DNA of 64,000 bases from Gluconacetobacter tumulicola (GTDB lineage Bacteria > Pseudomonadota > Alphaproteobacteria > Acetobacterales > Acetobacteraceae): NCBI RefSeq assembly GCF_014174215.1, contig NZ_JABEQL010000005.1, positions 62,001-126,000 on the forward strand. The letters run 5' to 3'. Positions 1 through 8,852 of this stretch are shown here, in pieces. How positions within the stretch are numbered: the stretch's first letter is position 1; each line of letters opens with the position of its first letter. The position numbers and the translations under genes were made by a program. The notes below the pieces were generated by a model, which saw nothing but the letters and a program-made list of their open reading frames with translations, did no database searches and was not told the DNA's origin.

Positions 1-81
1 CTGCTGGATGATCCAGTCCTCGTGCTGGGCAGCTACGGCGGAAAGCGACTCCACACAGGAGTCATTGATGGCGAAAGACAT
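1..81 (-). CDS. Partial hypothetical protein (N-terminus only)
   Basis: The window edge cuts this gene; only its first 27 codons are present, beginning MSFAINDSC and rich in small and acidic residues. The start is supported by GGAGG six bases before the ATG and by an upstream leader with the same hairpin layout as other genes of this element (about 118-295). It lies downstream of the DsbA-like gene at the end of the type IV secretion cluster. I do not recognise the protein from this fragment. Confidence 0.55.
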   Translation of the reverse strand, partial: MSFAINDSCVESLSAVAAQHEDWIIQQ

Positions 82-117
82 GGCGAACCTCCAGACGGTG
101 AGATCGGAGGGCGCGCG

Positions 118-295
118 CCCCCGAGGGCAAGCCCTCCTGGGGATGAGAATGAAAAGGTGCATCCATCACCGCGATTGCGGTGACCGTTCGCGGCCAGGAT
201 GCAAGGCGAACGAGTCGCGGTCAGCGCAGAGGACTGCGCCGTAGCCTTGAAGACCGGGGCTACCTGGGCATGTCGCCGACGACGTCGGCAGGCAT
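118..295 (-). ncRNA. Structured leader module, copy A
   Basis: Four consecutive hairpins plus a leader hairpin precede the partial gene at 1-81. On the plus strand: stem 1 GTAGCC/GGCTAC (241-246/258-263), stem 2 GCCGAC/GTCGGC (275-280/284-289), stem 3 GCGCAG/CTGCGC around AGGA (224-229/234-239), stem 4 GCATCC/GGATGC (159-164/197-202) enclosing a CACCGC/GCGGTG hairpin, and a leader hairpin at 118-142 (GAGGGC/GCCCTC). The order and loop types match copies B-E while the stem sequences differ, so pairing is conserved. The distal end overlaps the last codons of the DsbA-like gene. The functional strand is inferred from gene direction; the function is unknown. Confidence 0.6.
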
Positions 296-1024
296 TTCGG
301 ATGTGGGTGTGTTGGTCGAACCGTCAGCCGCCAGCATGTCCATGGCTGACAGCAAGGCATCGCCCTCGATCGGCCCCTGCAGCAGGATGGCCTGGCCCGT
401 CTGGCGATCGAGCAGGCGCAGTGATGGCGTGGCGGTTACGCCGCTCTTGGTGGCTTCCGCAGCCTGGGCGCGGATAGCCGCACTGGGTCTTTCGCTTGAC
501 ATGCACTGCTCGATGGCTGGCGTCGATTCGGGGTAGCGCAAGCCATCCGGCAAGCCCTGGCCGTCGCTGCGCGTGTGGGCATAGACCCATTCGACCGCCT
601 GCCAGAACGCGGCATGCCCGCCAGCTTCGGCTGCGCATTCGGCCAGACCTGCCTCGGCCGAGGCGGCCGGCTCGTGCGCGGCCAGCGGCTGGTGGTGCCA
701 TTGCAGCGCCACGTCGGCGTTGGAGCCCACCCACCGCTTGAGCTGCGGGAAATACTCCCGGCAGAACGGGCACTCCAGGTCAGCATAGAGCGTCAGCGTG
801 AAACGGCCTTTGGGGTTGCCCATTAGCCAGGGCGGCCCGGCCACCGGTGCCATGCTGACCGGCGTGGGCGGCTGCGGCGGGGATTCGCCGGGCGACCTCG
901 ACACAAGCCAGATCAGCAGCAGCGCGATCAGCACAGCAGCCAATGCCCAGGGCCAGCGGGGCCGCCCGTTGCGGCGGCGGAACGCCTGGACCTGCATCGG
1001 AATGGAAGGACGTTTCTGTTCCAT
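260..1024 (-). CDS. DsbA-like membrane-anchored thiol oxidoreductase of the ICE secretion cluster
   Basis: A 254-residue protein with one membrane segment (about residues 25-42), a proline-rich linker, and a periplasmic thioredoxin-fold domain with a CPFC active site (85-88) in the context typical of DsbA/DsbG-like proteins. Such genes accompany VirB4-type ATPase genes in PFGI-1-class ICEs and probably help disulfide formation in pilus or secretion components. It follows the ATPase gene by 13 bases. Start chosen at MEQKRP; the longer frame upstream overlaps the ATPase. The last dozen or so residues (reading EMPADVVGDMPR) are encoded by the dispersed hairpin module, and the stop lies inside its first stem, so this tail may be a by-product of module insertion. 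Confidence 0.8.
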   Translation of the reverse strand: MEQKRPSIPMQVQAFRRRNGRPRWPWALAAVLIALLLIWLVSRSPGESPPQPPTPVSMAPVAGPPWLMGNPKGRFTLTLYADLECPFCREYFPQLKRWVGSNADVALQWHHQPLAAHEPAASAEAGLAECAAEAGGHAAFWQAVEWVYAHTRSDGQGLPDGLRYPESTPAIEQCMSSERPSAAIRAQAAEATKSGVTATPSLRLLDRQTGQAILLQGPIEGDALLSAMDMLAADGSTNTPTSEMPADVVGDMPR

Positions 1025-1037
1025 GGCGTTCTCCGTC

Positions 1038-3905
1038 TTACGACAGTTCCAGGGCCGGCGACTCGATGCCGCGCGCCTGGTCGATCTTCTCGGCCACCTT
1101 GAAGGCCGCTTCCAGTTCGGTGCAGCCGTAGTGCTGCATAAGTTGGTAGCGTTCGGCCTTCTCTTCGGGTTCGGTTTGCGCGAGCGCAAGGTAGAGACTT
1201 GGCGGCACGGCGCGGAACAGCACTTCCATGCTCTTGGAGAGGATGACGCCCTCGGTGAATTTCCCCGCCTCCTTGCGAGCAGAAAGCATCAGCGCTTTCT
1301 GCGCGGGTGAGAGTTCGCGGAAGCGTGCGATCTTCTCGACCTCATCGGGCGGCATCGACAGGCAGATCCACCACTCAATCATGTTGAGCATGGGCTCCGC
1401 GGCACGTGGCAGATCGTCGATGTTTTGGGTCGCCAGCCAGAACCAGGCCCCTAGCTTGCGCCACATTTTTGTGATTTTTACGACGTAGGGTGCAAGCAGC
1501 GGGTTCTTGGTGATGATGTGGCCCTCGTCGGTCACATTGATGATCGGACGGCCCAGGTATTGGTCGCGCTCGGCGATGTTGTTCACCGTGCTGATCAGGC
1601 TGATGTACGCGATGGAGAGTTGCGCGTTGTAGCCCTCGCGCGCATAGGTCGCGAGATCCACCAGGGTGATGTCGGCTTCGGGCCACGGCGTGCCGTCGCG
1701 GTCGAACATCTCACCGTCCGTGCCTTGACAGAACATGTCCATGGCGTCCGCCATCTCCAGCAGCCTCACACGCCGCATCTCGGGCAGCGTGGGGTCCTGG
1801 CCGCGCGTGCGCAGCGCGTTGCGCACGTCGCGCGTGAGCACCGTGCGTTTCTCGGCCACGCAGTGCTCGGCGGCATCGAGGATGCACTGGCGGATCAGCG
1901 AGCGATCAGCCCGCGTCATCCGGGCTTCTTCTTTGTCCTCGCCGCCTGTGATCATCAGCCGTGCCGTGATCTCCAGTTCACCCAGCACGTCGCGCTGCTC
2001 GTCCTCCTCCATGATCGAGGAATCGGCTGGCAATTCTTCATCCAGTGCATCGGCGTCAAGCGTCTGCACGTTGCTGGGCGTTTCGATCAGCCGGCGAGCG
2101 TCGGCGAACGGCGCCAGGCTGATGCCTGAGCCAGGAGCCAGCTTGACCCGGTTCACGGTCAGACCCAGGCGCTTTGCGAAGTCGCTGAACAAGCCGAAGC
2201 TGTTGCCGGCTTCCACGATGAACAGCCGCGGCCGGTAGATGGCCGTAACCTGGTTCAGGAGGTTGTTGAGCGTTGCGCTCTTGCCCGAGCCGGTGGGGCC
2301 GAACAGGAACAGATGGGCGTTCATCTGCCTGTCCAAGCGGTTCAGTGGATCAAACGTGATCGGCCCGCCGCCGCGGTTGAAGAACGTGTTGCCCGGATGA
2401 CCCGTACCCTGGCTGCGACCCCACGCCGGCGAGAGATTCGCCACATGCTGGGCGAACATCAGTTGGGTGAACCAGTTCCGTCGATCTTGCGCAGGGTTGT
2501 AGCAGCACGGTAGCCAGCGCAGGTAGCTGTTGAGCGGCGCGACTTCATCGTCCTCGCGCACAGGCTGCAACCCCGCGTTGAGCATCACGTTGGCGAGGTC
2601 CAGGCCGCGCCTGTCAAGTTCGGCTTCATCGCGTCCGCGCAGATAGAAGGCCAGCGTGCCGCGGTAGAGCTTGTGCGCGCTGCCGATGAGCGAGCGCGCC
2701 TCCTGCACATCCTTGAGCGTTTGTTCCGATGCCAGTGTTTCGCCGACAGCCTTCTTCGCCAGGTGGTTCAGGTGCGATTCGAGGATGTCCTGGGGCGTCG
2801 CCACCATGGTCAGACACATCGTGGTGTCTTCGGGCATCTGATCGAAAAGCGTGTTGATAGCGTCCCCCTTGCGGGTTTCGCCGGTCAGGTGCCCCGTACC
2901 GGGCGGCATGCGTAGCCGGTCGGTGACCAGTACGCGATGCGGCATGCCGTCGAAGTACCAGGTGCCGTGCTCGGCATCGGAGCGAGGCTGACCGAAGAAC
3001 AGCCGTTGACTGAAATCCCGACCACTCGCCAGCTCGATCTCACCTTCCTCCACCTCGTCGGGATAGCGGGCCAGCGCATAGAAGCGCTCTCGCTCCTCAG
3101 CGCCGGGCCCGAGCATCGTGGGGCGTGGGTTGAACCAACGAAGCAGCCAGTCGTGAACATCGGCCGCGACCATGCGCCGGGCCTGGATGCCGGCGTTCGC
3201 CAGGCCGCCGCAGAGGCGATCGCAGACGATGTTCAGCATTTGCTCGGGTGTCTGGCCGCGGCGGTTCGCCTGCCCGGTGGCCCGGCGATAGACCACCATG
3301 CGCACGCGCCGCGTCTGGCCGCGCCAGCGCAACCGCGTGACCACCGTGTCCTCGAACAGTCCGCCCGGTTTGGCCACTGCGCGCAGGTGGTGGCCGAAGA
3401 AGCGGAGGTAGAACTCGGTGAAGGCGGTATCGCGGGCACGCGGCTGCACGTAGTCGCGCAGCGTCTGCATGTACTGGTCGAAGCTGGGCTCGTCCTGTGC
3501 ATAGAGCTGGAGCACCCACGGGTTCTCATCCAGCTCATCGAACGAGTCCTGGAGCGCGTTTTCGAGCGCATCGCGGGCATGCGCGAGCCAGCCCGGCTCC
3601 CGACCTTCGGTGCCTAGCGGGACCAGTTCGTAGAAGGCCGCGACCGATTGCCCGTCCTCCAGCAGCATGGACTTCGACGGTGGCAGGAACTCCACCCACG
3701 GCAGCAGCTCCGCGAATGACTGCGCAACGTCGTACAACGCCTGCTCGTCCGCCACGGTCGCCGGCCTGCGGCCCTGGACCGTCGCTCCGGGTTCGGCAAT
3801 GCCGGCCTGGCGCAACGCCTCGACGTGGCGCTGCCAGCCGTCCGGCTGCTCGTCATTGCCACCATCGGATGCAGCCAGCTTCGGCCAGGGAAGTTTCCAG
3901 CGCAT
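1038..3905 (-). CDS. VirB4/TraC-like conjugative transfer ATPase (PFL_4706 family)
   Basis: A 955-residue cytoplasmic ATPase that energises assembly of the type IV secretion channel. A Walker A motif (GPTGSGKS) lies near residue 535 and a VTDEGH Walker B-like stretch follows in the C-terminal half. Length and surrounding genes fit the PFGI-1-class conjugative ATPase family (TIGR03744 as I recall it). The ATG overlaps the stop of the lipoprotein gene (TGATG), which indicates translational coupling in the transfer operon. The reading frame is intact. Confidence 0.92.
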   Translation of the reverse strand: MRWKLPWPKLAASDGGNDEQPDGWQRHVEALRQAGIAEPGATVQGRRPATVADEQALYDVAQSFAELLPWVEFLPPSKSMLLEDGQSVAAFYELVPLGTEGREPGWLAHARDALENALQDSFDELDENPWVLQLYAQDEPSFDQYMQTLRDYVQPRARDTAFTEFYLRFFGHHLRAVAKPGGLFEDTVVTRLRWRGQTRRVRMVVYRRATGQANRRGQTPEQMLNIVCDRLCGGLANAGIQARRMVAADVHDWLLRWFNPRPTMLGPGAEERERFYALARYPDEVEEGEIELASGRDFSQRLFFGQPRSDAEHGTWYFDGMPHRVLVTDRLRMPPGTGHLTGETRKGDAINTLFDQMPEDTTMCLTMVATPQDILESHLNHLAKKAVGETLASEQTLKDVQEARSLIGSAHKLYRGTLAFYLRGRDEAELDRRGLDLANVMLNAGLQPVREDDEVAPLNSYLRWLPCCYNPAQDRRNWFTQLMFAQHVANLSPAWGRSQGTGHPGNTFFNRGGGPITFDPLNRLDRQMNAHLFLFGPTGSGKSATLNNLLNQVTAIYRPRLFIVEAGNSFGLFSDFAKRLGLTVNRVKLAPGSGISLAPFADARRLIETPSNVQTLDADALDEELPADSSIMEEDEQRDVLGELEITARLMITGGEDKEEARMTRADRSLIRQCILDAAEHCVAEKRTVLTRDVRNALRTRGQDPTLPEMRRVRLLEMADAMDMFCQGTDGEMFDRDGTPWPEADITLVDLATYAREGYNAQLSIAYISLISTVNNIAERDQYLGRPIINVTDEGHIITKNPLLAPYVVKITKMWRKLGAWFWLATQNIDDLPRAAEPMLNMIEWWICLSMPPDEVEKIARFRELSPAQKALMLSARKEAGKFTEGVILSKSMEVLFRAVPPSLYLALAQTEPEEKAERYQLMQHYGCTELEAAFKVAEKIDQARGIESPALELS

Positions 3906-4345
3906 CAGTAGTTCTCCACGCGCTCGCCCGGCATGGCGTACTGCACACGCTGGTACAGGGGGAAGACCGTCGTGTAGCCCGGAACCGGCACGGGATCGGT
4001 GCCCGCCAGGTGCGGGTACACATACATGACAAGATCGGGGTTCGGCAGGCGGTGGAACTGGCGATAGACCTCGTTGCGCGCCGTGCGCGTGTAGCGCATC
4101 TGCTCGGTGGGCGCGGCCTCCACGTCGGCCTCGGTCAGCGGCCGGCGCAGGCTCTGGCGTGCATCGAGCAATTGCCTGCGCGCCACCTGGCCGGCGCCAC
4201 CACCCCCGTCACCGGCGTTCTGCTGCCAGATGTCCATCATCGTGCTGTCGCCGTGGGGGAGCAGCTTTTCCTTGCTGGTGGCACAGCCGCCGAGCACCGC
4301 GACGGCGAGGGCCAGCGCCAGGGCCTTATTCAAGTTCGAGAGCAT
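3905..4345 (-). CDS. ICE conjugal transfer lipoprotein (TIGR03751 type)
   Basis: A 146-residue protein with a lipoprotein signal ending in the lipobox-like LGGC (Cys about residue 21), a glycine-rich stretch, and a C-terminal region ending MPGERVENY. Position between the TraB-like gene and the VirB4-like ATPase matches the small transfer lipoprotein of PFGI-1-class elements, likely a VirB7-like outer-membrane channel component. Start chosen at MLSNLNKA because it gives a complete signal peptide; it overlaps the preceding gene by 20 bases. Confidence 0.85.
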   Translation of the reverse strand: MLSNLNKALALALAVAVLGGCATSKEKLLPHGDSTMMDIWQQNAGDGGGGAGQVARRQLLDARQSLRRPLTEADVEAAPTEQMRYTRTARNEVYRQFHRLPNPDLVMYVYPHLAGTDPVPVPGYTTVFPLYQRVQYAMPGERVENY

Positions 4346-5756
4346 GGCTTTCTCCTGCGCGGTGATCGACCTTGCGGCCTTCGGGATCGAAGTCGATGGC
4401 GAGAGGCTTTTCGAGGTGGACGGCGACCTTCGCGCCGGGCTGGACATAGATAGCGGCGAACGCCTGGCCATACAGCTTGTTCACCCAGTCGGCCATGTCG
4501 CGCACGCCACCGGCCAGGATGCGGCCCACGGCTTCATTGCCCGAGATACCGACGCTGCCGATGGAGCCGTCGGCGCCGACGTAGGACATCTGGCCGCTGT
4601 CGCTGTCGATCAGCGAGGCGACGCCGGCACCGGCGGCGGTAATCAGGGCTTGCGAGCCAAGGTACTGCTGGGCGTTGCTGCGCCGCTCCCCGCTGACGCA
4701 GGGAATGCCGTATGGGTCGCTGATCCAGCCCAGGCCTCCACTTTGAGAGTTCTGCTGCTGGTTGTTCTGCTGGTTGCCGTCGCGGTCTTCGGGGATGGTG
4801 CGGATCGTGCCGTCGTGGAAGACGAAGGTGATGCTGCGTACCTGGCCGCGCACGCACGAGAGCGTCCAGTCGCCCGATGCGGTGCCGCTGAACACGGCAC
4901 CGGCCACGTCGGGAATGTCGATGCCATTGGCGGTCAGGTTGTCCGATCCGACCAACACCTTGAAGGGGTACGGATCGTTGACGGTTCCGTCGATCGGCAC
5001 GCGGCCGATCAGCGCCGTCATCGCCACCGACCCCATCAGCGTCGAATTGGTCGGTACGGTATAGACCGCCTTGGCGCTCTTCACGCCTGCGGCGCGTGCG
5101 CCCGCGTTCGCCACGGTTTCCGCCGTGGCTTCCAACGTGCTCTGCGCGGGGCCGAAGCTCGTCGGGAAGCTCATGCCGCTACCCGTGCCACGACTGCTGT
5201 TGCGCCCCTCGACTTTCCTCGCATCGTCGGGTTCGACCCAGCGCACGCCGCCTTCCATGCTGGCCTCGTCGCCGTCACGCAGCCCCAGACCCACCGGCAG
5301 GTCGGCATGGCCGCCGCCACGTCCGCCGATACTGTCCAAGCGCCGTTGCAGGTCGGCAAGCAGCCCTTCGGTCTGCTGGCGCGCGCTGGCTGCCTGCTCT
5401 TGGTCGCGACGCAGGTTGGTGCGCTCGGAGTCGAGGGCCGAATTGATGCGCTGGTCAATGGAGTTCTCGCGCTGGCGCAGTCGCTGGTTTTCTTCGCGCT
5501 GGGATTTGTTGTCCGAGAGCGCGGTCTGAAGCTCGGTGCGCAACTGCTTCACTTGGGCAACGAGCGTCGCCACGGTGTCGCGCGGGGTATCGCCCTCGAT
5601 GCCCAGCGCCTTCATTTCCGCTGGAGTGAGCTTGGCGCCGGCATCCGCGGTCGGTGGTGCCGAAGTGCTGCCACCCGAGAACAGCCGGATGCCGACGAAC
5701 AGCACCAGCACGGCAACCGGGATCATCAGCCACTTCAGGAGTCCATTACTGCGCAT
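4326..5756 (-). CDS. TraB/VirB10-like ICE channel protein (TIGR03752 type)
   Basis: A 476-residue bitopic inner-membrane protein: N-terminal membrane segment (about 8-26), a long heptad-rich coiled coil (about 60-150), then a periplasmic domain with the VPTNSTLMGSV and DWTLSC regions expected of TraB-like proteins spanning to the outer membrane. It belongs to the MPF-G transfer operon and overlaps its upstream neighbour by 11 bases, which supports the start at MRSNGLLK. Role: core channel scaffold linking inner and outer membrane parts. Confidence 0.88.
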   Translation of the reverse strand: MRSNGLLKWLMIPVAVLVLFVGIRLFSGGSTSAPPTADAGAKLTPAEMKALGIEGDTPRDTVATLVAQVKQLRTELQTALSDNKSQREENQRLRQRENSIDQRINSALDSERTNLRRDQEQAASARQQTEGLLADLQRRLDSIGGRGGGHADLPVGLGLRDGDEASMEGGVRWVEPDDARKVEGRNSSRGTGSGMSFPTSFGPAQSTLEATAETVANAGARAAGVKSAKAVYTVPTNSTLMGSVAMTALIGRVPIDGTVNDPYPFKVLVGSDNLTANGIDIPDVAGAVFSGTASGDWTLSCVRGQVRSITFVFHDGTIRTIPEDRDGNQQNNQQQNSQSGGLGWISDPYGIPCVSGERRSNAQQYLGSQALITAAGAGVASLIDSDSGQMSYVGADGSIGSVGISGNEAVGRILAGGVRDMADWVNKLYGQAFAAIYVQPGAKVAVHLEKPLAIDFDPEGRKVDHRAGESHALELE

Positions 5757-6672
5757 GGCGGACCTCCTTGCGGTCGGTGCCATCCTGGGAACTGGCTTCC
5801 GGTTGCGGGAGATGCACGGCCGGGTCGAAGCGGTTGACCGCTGGTAGCAGCGATTGCGCCAGGCCACGCCCGCGCGTCACCAGGTACAGGACGGTCGTGT
5901 CCTCGGGCGTCCCGCGCGGGCCAAGCGCCTCGTGTTGGAAGGTGGCGGTGAGGAAATCGCCTTGCAGCACGCGCGGGTCCAGGGTAATCCAGCCGCTGCT
6001 GCTGTTGGTCAGGCGCACGGCGGTCACCCACTGGTCTTCCAGACGCCACGACGCGAGCGCGACCGCGCGCACGGGCAGCGTCGGCATCAGCGTGCCGAGG
6101 TCGAGGTCACGGCGCAGGTTTACCCGCATGACGCTCGGCAGCGGCTCCACTGTGCGTAGCGGCGCGTAGAGGTTCTGTGCGGCGAAGCGCGTCAGGACAA
6201 CCGGCACCGGGGTCTCGCGTCGCGCCGCTCGCGCGCCGGCCTGGTCCTGGGCGCGCGCCGGAGCTTCGTTGTCATCGCCGGGCTGATCGCCATAGCGCGC
6301 CGGGGTGCTGTTGCCCTCGACGATGCGCACTGGTTCCAGCTCGGCTTCCCCGTCCTTGGCTGGTTCCGCCGCAATGTCCAGCAGGATCAGCGCGCCCGTG
6401 TCGGCGTCCTGCAATTGCAGCCGCGTGGGTTCGATCGGCTCGCTGGCGCGCAGGTACACCGCACCGCCCGCGCTCTGCACCCGCAGGCGCTCGCCGACGC
6501 CCGCGGGCACGCCCACGCGGACGTTGCGGTCGATAAACACGATGCGCTCCTGGCCGACCTTCAGCGGCACCGCCAGCGGCATGCGTTCCCAGCGCAGGAT
6601 CTCCACCGCCTGGACAGCGGGAGCCGCGGCCACTGCCAACAGCCCCAGCAAAGTGAGTACAGGATGCTTCAT
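5746..6672 (-). CDS. TraK/VirB9-like ICE protein (TIGR03749 type)
   Basis: A 308-residue secreted protein with a signal peptide ending near AVQAVE (about residue 23), then beta-rich periplasmic sequence. Position and length match the TIGR03749 family, a TraK/VirB9-like part of the outer-membrane core complex. The start overlaps the stop of the TIGR03746-type gene by four bases (ATGA). Family placement rests on gene order and remembered sequence similarity. Confidence 0.85.
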   Translation of the reverse strand: MKHPVLTLLGLLAVAAAPAVQAVEILRWERMPLAVPLKVGQERIVFIDRNVRVGVPAGVGERLRVQSAGGAVYLRASEPIEPTRLQLQDADTGALILLDIAAEPAKDGEAELEPVRIVEGNSTPARYGDQPGDDNEAPARAQDQAGARAARRETPVPVVLTRFAAQNLYAPLRTVEPLPSVMRVNLRRDLDLGTLMPTLPVRAVALASWRLEDQWVTAVRLTNSSSGWITLDPRVLQGDFLTATFQHEALGPRGTPEDTTVLYLVTRGRGLAQSLLPAVNRFDPAVHLPQPEASSQDGTDRKEVRHAQ

Positions 6673-7358
6673 GGGATTTCTCCTTGAGGCGCTTGCGGAG
6701 ACAGGCCGCCAGACGCCGGGCGCGTCGGCTCCGGCGTGCTGATGCGCTGGGGTGCGCCCTCATAGCAGTCGAGCGCCAGACCGAACGGGTTGCGGGCAGG
6801 ATCGACGTCCACCCGCGTGACCTTCACGGGATAGCGCACCAGAGCGCGCTTGACTTGCTCGGCGCCGTAGTACTCGTCGGCGGTGATGTCCAGCGTCACT
6901 ACCCAGTCGCGGTCGGAAACCACGCGCACGCGGGCCGTGGGGTCGTCGCCGTAGCCGCGGCCGGGGATTTCGTAGATGCCGCGCACGCGTTGGCGCAGCT
7001 CGCCCGTGCTGCGGCGGTAGTCGTAGTCCGCGCGCAGGAAGGCCTGGCAGGACGGGGTGAGGTACGGCGAGAGCGTGTGGAGGTTGCGCGCGTAGTCCTC
7101 TTCGCCATTCGTCGGCCAGCGGTTGAGCGTCTGGAACACGTAGAACGTGAACGCATAGACCGATTCGGGCGGCACTTCCCACCACTTCCTGGTACTGCCG
7201 GAGCGCAGGTCAGGCGGAACGTGGATGGTCAGATCGCGCGGAGCGCTCCACCAGCCGCCACCCATGACCAGGGCGACGATGACCAGGGCACCAGCCCCCA
7301 GGCGAAGCGTCTTGATGTGCGCCTGAAGGTGGGTGATCTCGTTCTTGAAGCGGCTCAT
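6669..7358 (-). CDS. TraE/VirB8-like ICE protein (PFL_4703/TIGR03746 type)
   Basis: A 229-residue protein with a cytoplasmic N-terminus, one membrane helix (about 19-35) and a periplasmic domain containing PESVYAFTFYVFQTLNRWP and a conserved tyrosine-rich mid region. This fits the VirB8/TraE-like inner-membrane scaffold of MPF-G systems. Start chosen at MSRFKNE because the ATG overlaps the preceding stop (ATGA). Confidence 0.87.
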   Translation of the reverse strand: MSRFKNEITHLQAHIKTLRLGAGALVIVALVMGGGWWSAPRDLTIHVPPDLRSGSTRKWWEVPPESVYAFTFYVFQTLNRWPTNGEEDYARNLHTLSPYLTPSCQAFLRADYDYRRSTGELRQRVRGIYEIPGRGYGDDPTARVRVVSDRDWVVTLDITADEYYGAEQVKRALVRYPVKVTRVDVDPARNPFGLALDCYEGAPQRISTPEPTRPASGGLSPQAPQGEIP

Positions 7359-7753
7359 CGCGCGCTCCTTCGGGTGGTCCAGAAGCCGGAACGCGAGATC
7401 AGCACATTTCCGCCCACCCAGCCCGCCATCAGTGGATGACGTGTCGCAATGCGCCATTGCAGTTGCCGATACAGCCAGGTGTCGGGACGCCCGCGCTTTA
7501 GGCGGCGAAGAATGCCGCCGCCGATGAACACGCCCAAGGCCACGCCCAGGACGACGAACGTGGGAGCTAGCGCGATCGTGCGGAACACCCACGACAGCGG
7601 CGCGCCGACCAGCAGGCCGGCGGCGCCGGACAAGCCGCAGCAGATCCACAGCTCGTCGGCGGTGAGGCCGCGCACGACAACGGGATGGCGGTTGAGCCGG
7701 TGCGGAAGGAACGTCACGGTCCCGTCCGCACGGACGTGCTGCTGCTCGGACAT
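7355..7753 (-). CDS. Small membrane transfer protein (TIGR03750 type, TraL-like)
   Basis: A 132-residue protein with two hydrophobic segments (about 38-55 and 60-80) and a basic loop ending RRLKRGRPDTWLYRQ. It resembles VirB3/TraL-like proteins that sit with the ATPase at the inner membrane. Start chosen at MSEQQHV; it lies 11 bases after the upstream stop and is coupled to the next gene by an ATGA overlap. Confidence 0.85.
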   Translation of the reverse strand: MSEQQHVRADGTVTFLPHRLNRHPVVVRGLTADELWICCGLSGAAGLLVGAPLSWVFRTIALAPTFVVLGVALGVFIGGGILRRLKRGRPDTWLYRQLQWRIATRHPLMAGWVGGNVLISRSGFWTTRRSAR

Positions 7754-7764
7754 ACCAGCCTCGC

Positions 7765-8130
7765 TTACAGGATGCCGGTGGCTTCGGTGAGCAGCCAGAT
7801 GCCGATCACGAGCAGGACGGCGCCGATGGCGACCGTGAGGCCGAACTGGCCCCACGTCTTGCGGCCGGTGTGGATTTCCGCGTAGGTCCCGTAGGCGTGG
7901 TAGCAGACGCCGATGAACATCGACGCCACGACCAGGAGGGCAACGAGCATGATGATGTCGTAGCCGTAGTTCCTGATCGTTTCCATGATGCCGTTGCCCG
8001 TGCCGCGGGTCGGGTTCTCCAACTGCGGCAGACCCTGCGCGAACGACAGCGCAGGCAGCGCAGCGGCGCCCAGGGCCACGGCGGCGCGCTGGGCAAGACG
8101 GGAAGTGAGGATGCGGTTTTGCATGGTCAT
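7765..8130 (-). CDS. Pilin-like ICE membrane protein (TIGR03745 type)
   Basis: A 121-residue protein with a long signal peptide ending near ALSFAQG (about residue 32) and two membrane helices (about 58-78 and 95-115). Size, layout and place next to the TIGR03750 and TIGR03758 genes fit a VirB2/TraA-like pilin or pilin-like subunit of the MPF-G system. Confidence 0.85.
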   Translation of the reverse strand: MTMQNRILTSRLAQRAAVALGAAALPALSFAQGLPQLENPTRGTGNGIMETIRNYGYDIIMLVALLVVASMFIGVCYHAYGTYAEIHTGRKTWGQFGLTVAIGAVLLVIGIWLLTEATGIL

Positions 8131-8140
8131 GCCTTTCAGG

Positions 8141-8374
8141 TCAGGAGAGGAGGAAGAAAGTCAGGACGAGGTACATCGCGACGAATCGGATGCAGACGCC
8201 GAGGAACTGGCGTTGGTTGAGGCGGCTCTCGGACCACCCCACGTAGGCCGTTCGCATGGCCCAGACGCCCCAGACGAGCAGGACCGCGAACACGACGCCG
8301 ACCAGGACGGTCGCCATCGCTGAAGGTGCGATGCCGCTGTTGGCTTGAAATGCCGAGACCTGGGCGCCGTTCAT
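8141..8374 (-). CDS. Small ICE membrane protein (TIGR03758 type)
   Basis: A 77-residue protein with two hydrophobic segments (about 21-40 and 58-76). It overlaps the RAQPRD-family gene by four bases (ATGA) and precedes the pilin-like gene, the order expected for TIGR03758 in PFGI-1-class ICEs. Probably an inner-membrane accessory of the pilus apparatus; the exact role is not known. Confidence 0.85.
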   Translation of the reverse strand: MNGAQVSAFQANSGIAPSAMATVLVGVVFAVLLVWGVWAMRTAYVGWSESRLNQRQFLGVCIRFVAMYLVLTFFLLS

Positions 8375-8754
8375 GGCTTGCCCTCCGCGGTCGTCGGCGG
8401 TGATGGCGGGACGACCCGCTCCGTGCGGTAGTCGCCGGTCAATTCGGACGGGTAGCGCGGCTGGGCGCGCGACGGTGTGAGATGGGCCTGGATGCCGGCG
8501 CGCACGCGCGCCAGGTCAGCCAGCAGCCTCGGGTAGTCGAAGTGGTAGCGCTCGCCCGGCTGGATGGGGGCATGCGCGGCGCTGTCGGCGACCGTGCGCT
8601 CCAGCGCGTCGAGTTGGCGCAGCGCTGCGACCAGCTCCTGACGCTGCGCTGGGGACTCGGCCAACGCCATCGAGGACTGGCCCAACACAAGGACCGTCAC
8701 GAGAAAAGTGGGCACGCCGCGATGCGCGGCGCGCAGCCAGATCGGAGCCAACAT
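8371..8754 (-). CDS. RAQPRD-family ICE protein
   Basis: A 127-residue secreted protein with a signal peptide ending near SMALAES. The family signature RAQPR(Y) occurs at about residue 97, followed by SELTGDYR. These proteins sit first in the pilus sub-operon of PFGI-1-class ICEs; their molecular role is unknown. Sixty bases upstream lies a TTGTTTGC motif shared with two other operon starts of this element (finding on promoter motif). Confidence 0.88.
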   Translation of the reverse strand: MLAPIWLRAAHRGVPTFLVTVLVLGQSSMALAESPAQRQELVAALRQLDALERTVADSAAHAPIQPGERYHFDYPRLLADLARVRAGIQAHLTPSRAQPRYPSELTGDYRTERVVPPSPPTTAEGKP

Positions 8755-8807
8755 CGCGCCATTCCTGTGTGATCAGCAATGGCTAGATCGTGGAGATCAG
8801 CGCTGTT

Positions 8808-8835
8808 TCAGGCCGCAAACAATAGGAACCTGCGG
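8808..8835 (-). promoter_or_regulatory. Shared ICE promoter-like motif, copy 1
   Basis: On the minus strand the sequence GGTTCCTATTGTTTGCGGC ends 60 bases before the RAQPRD-family start. Nearly the same motif precedes the PilL-like gene (GGTTCGCATTGTTTGCTGC), and its core TTGTTTGC precedes topB. Spacing and location at transcription-unit starts suggest a shared promoter or activator site. Confidence 0.4.
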
Positions 8836-8852
8836 ATGACCGGATTGATCGG

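Noticed and set aside
1518-2129. Large plus-strand frames opposite the VirB4-like ATPase and other core genes (also 13647-14303, 15994-17871, 35941-38862)
   Set aside because: They are antisense shadows of well-supported minus-strand genes, with Arg/His/Ala-rich sequence and no motifs.
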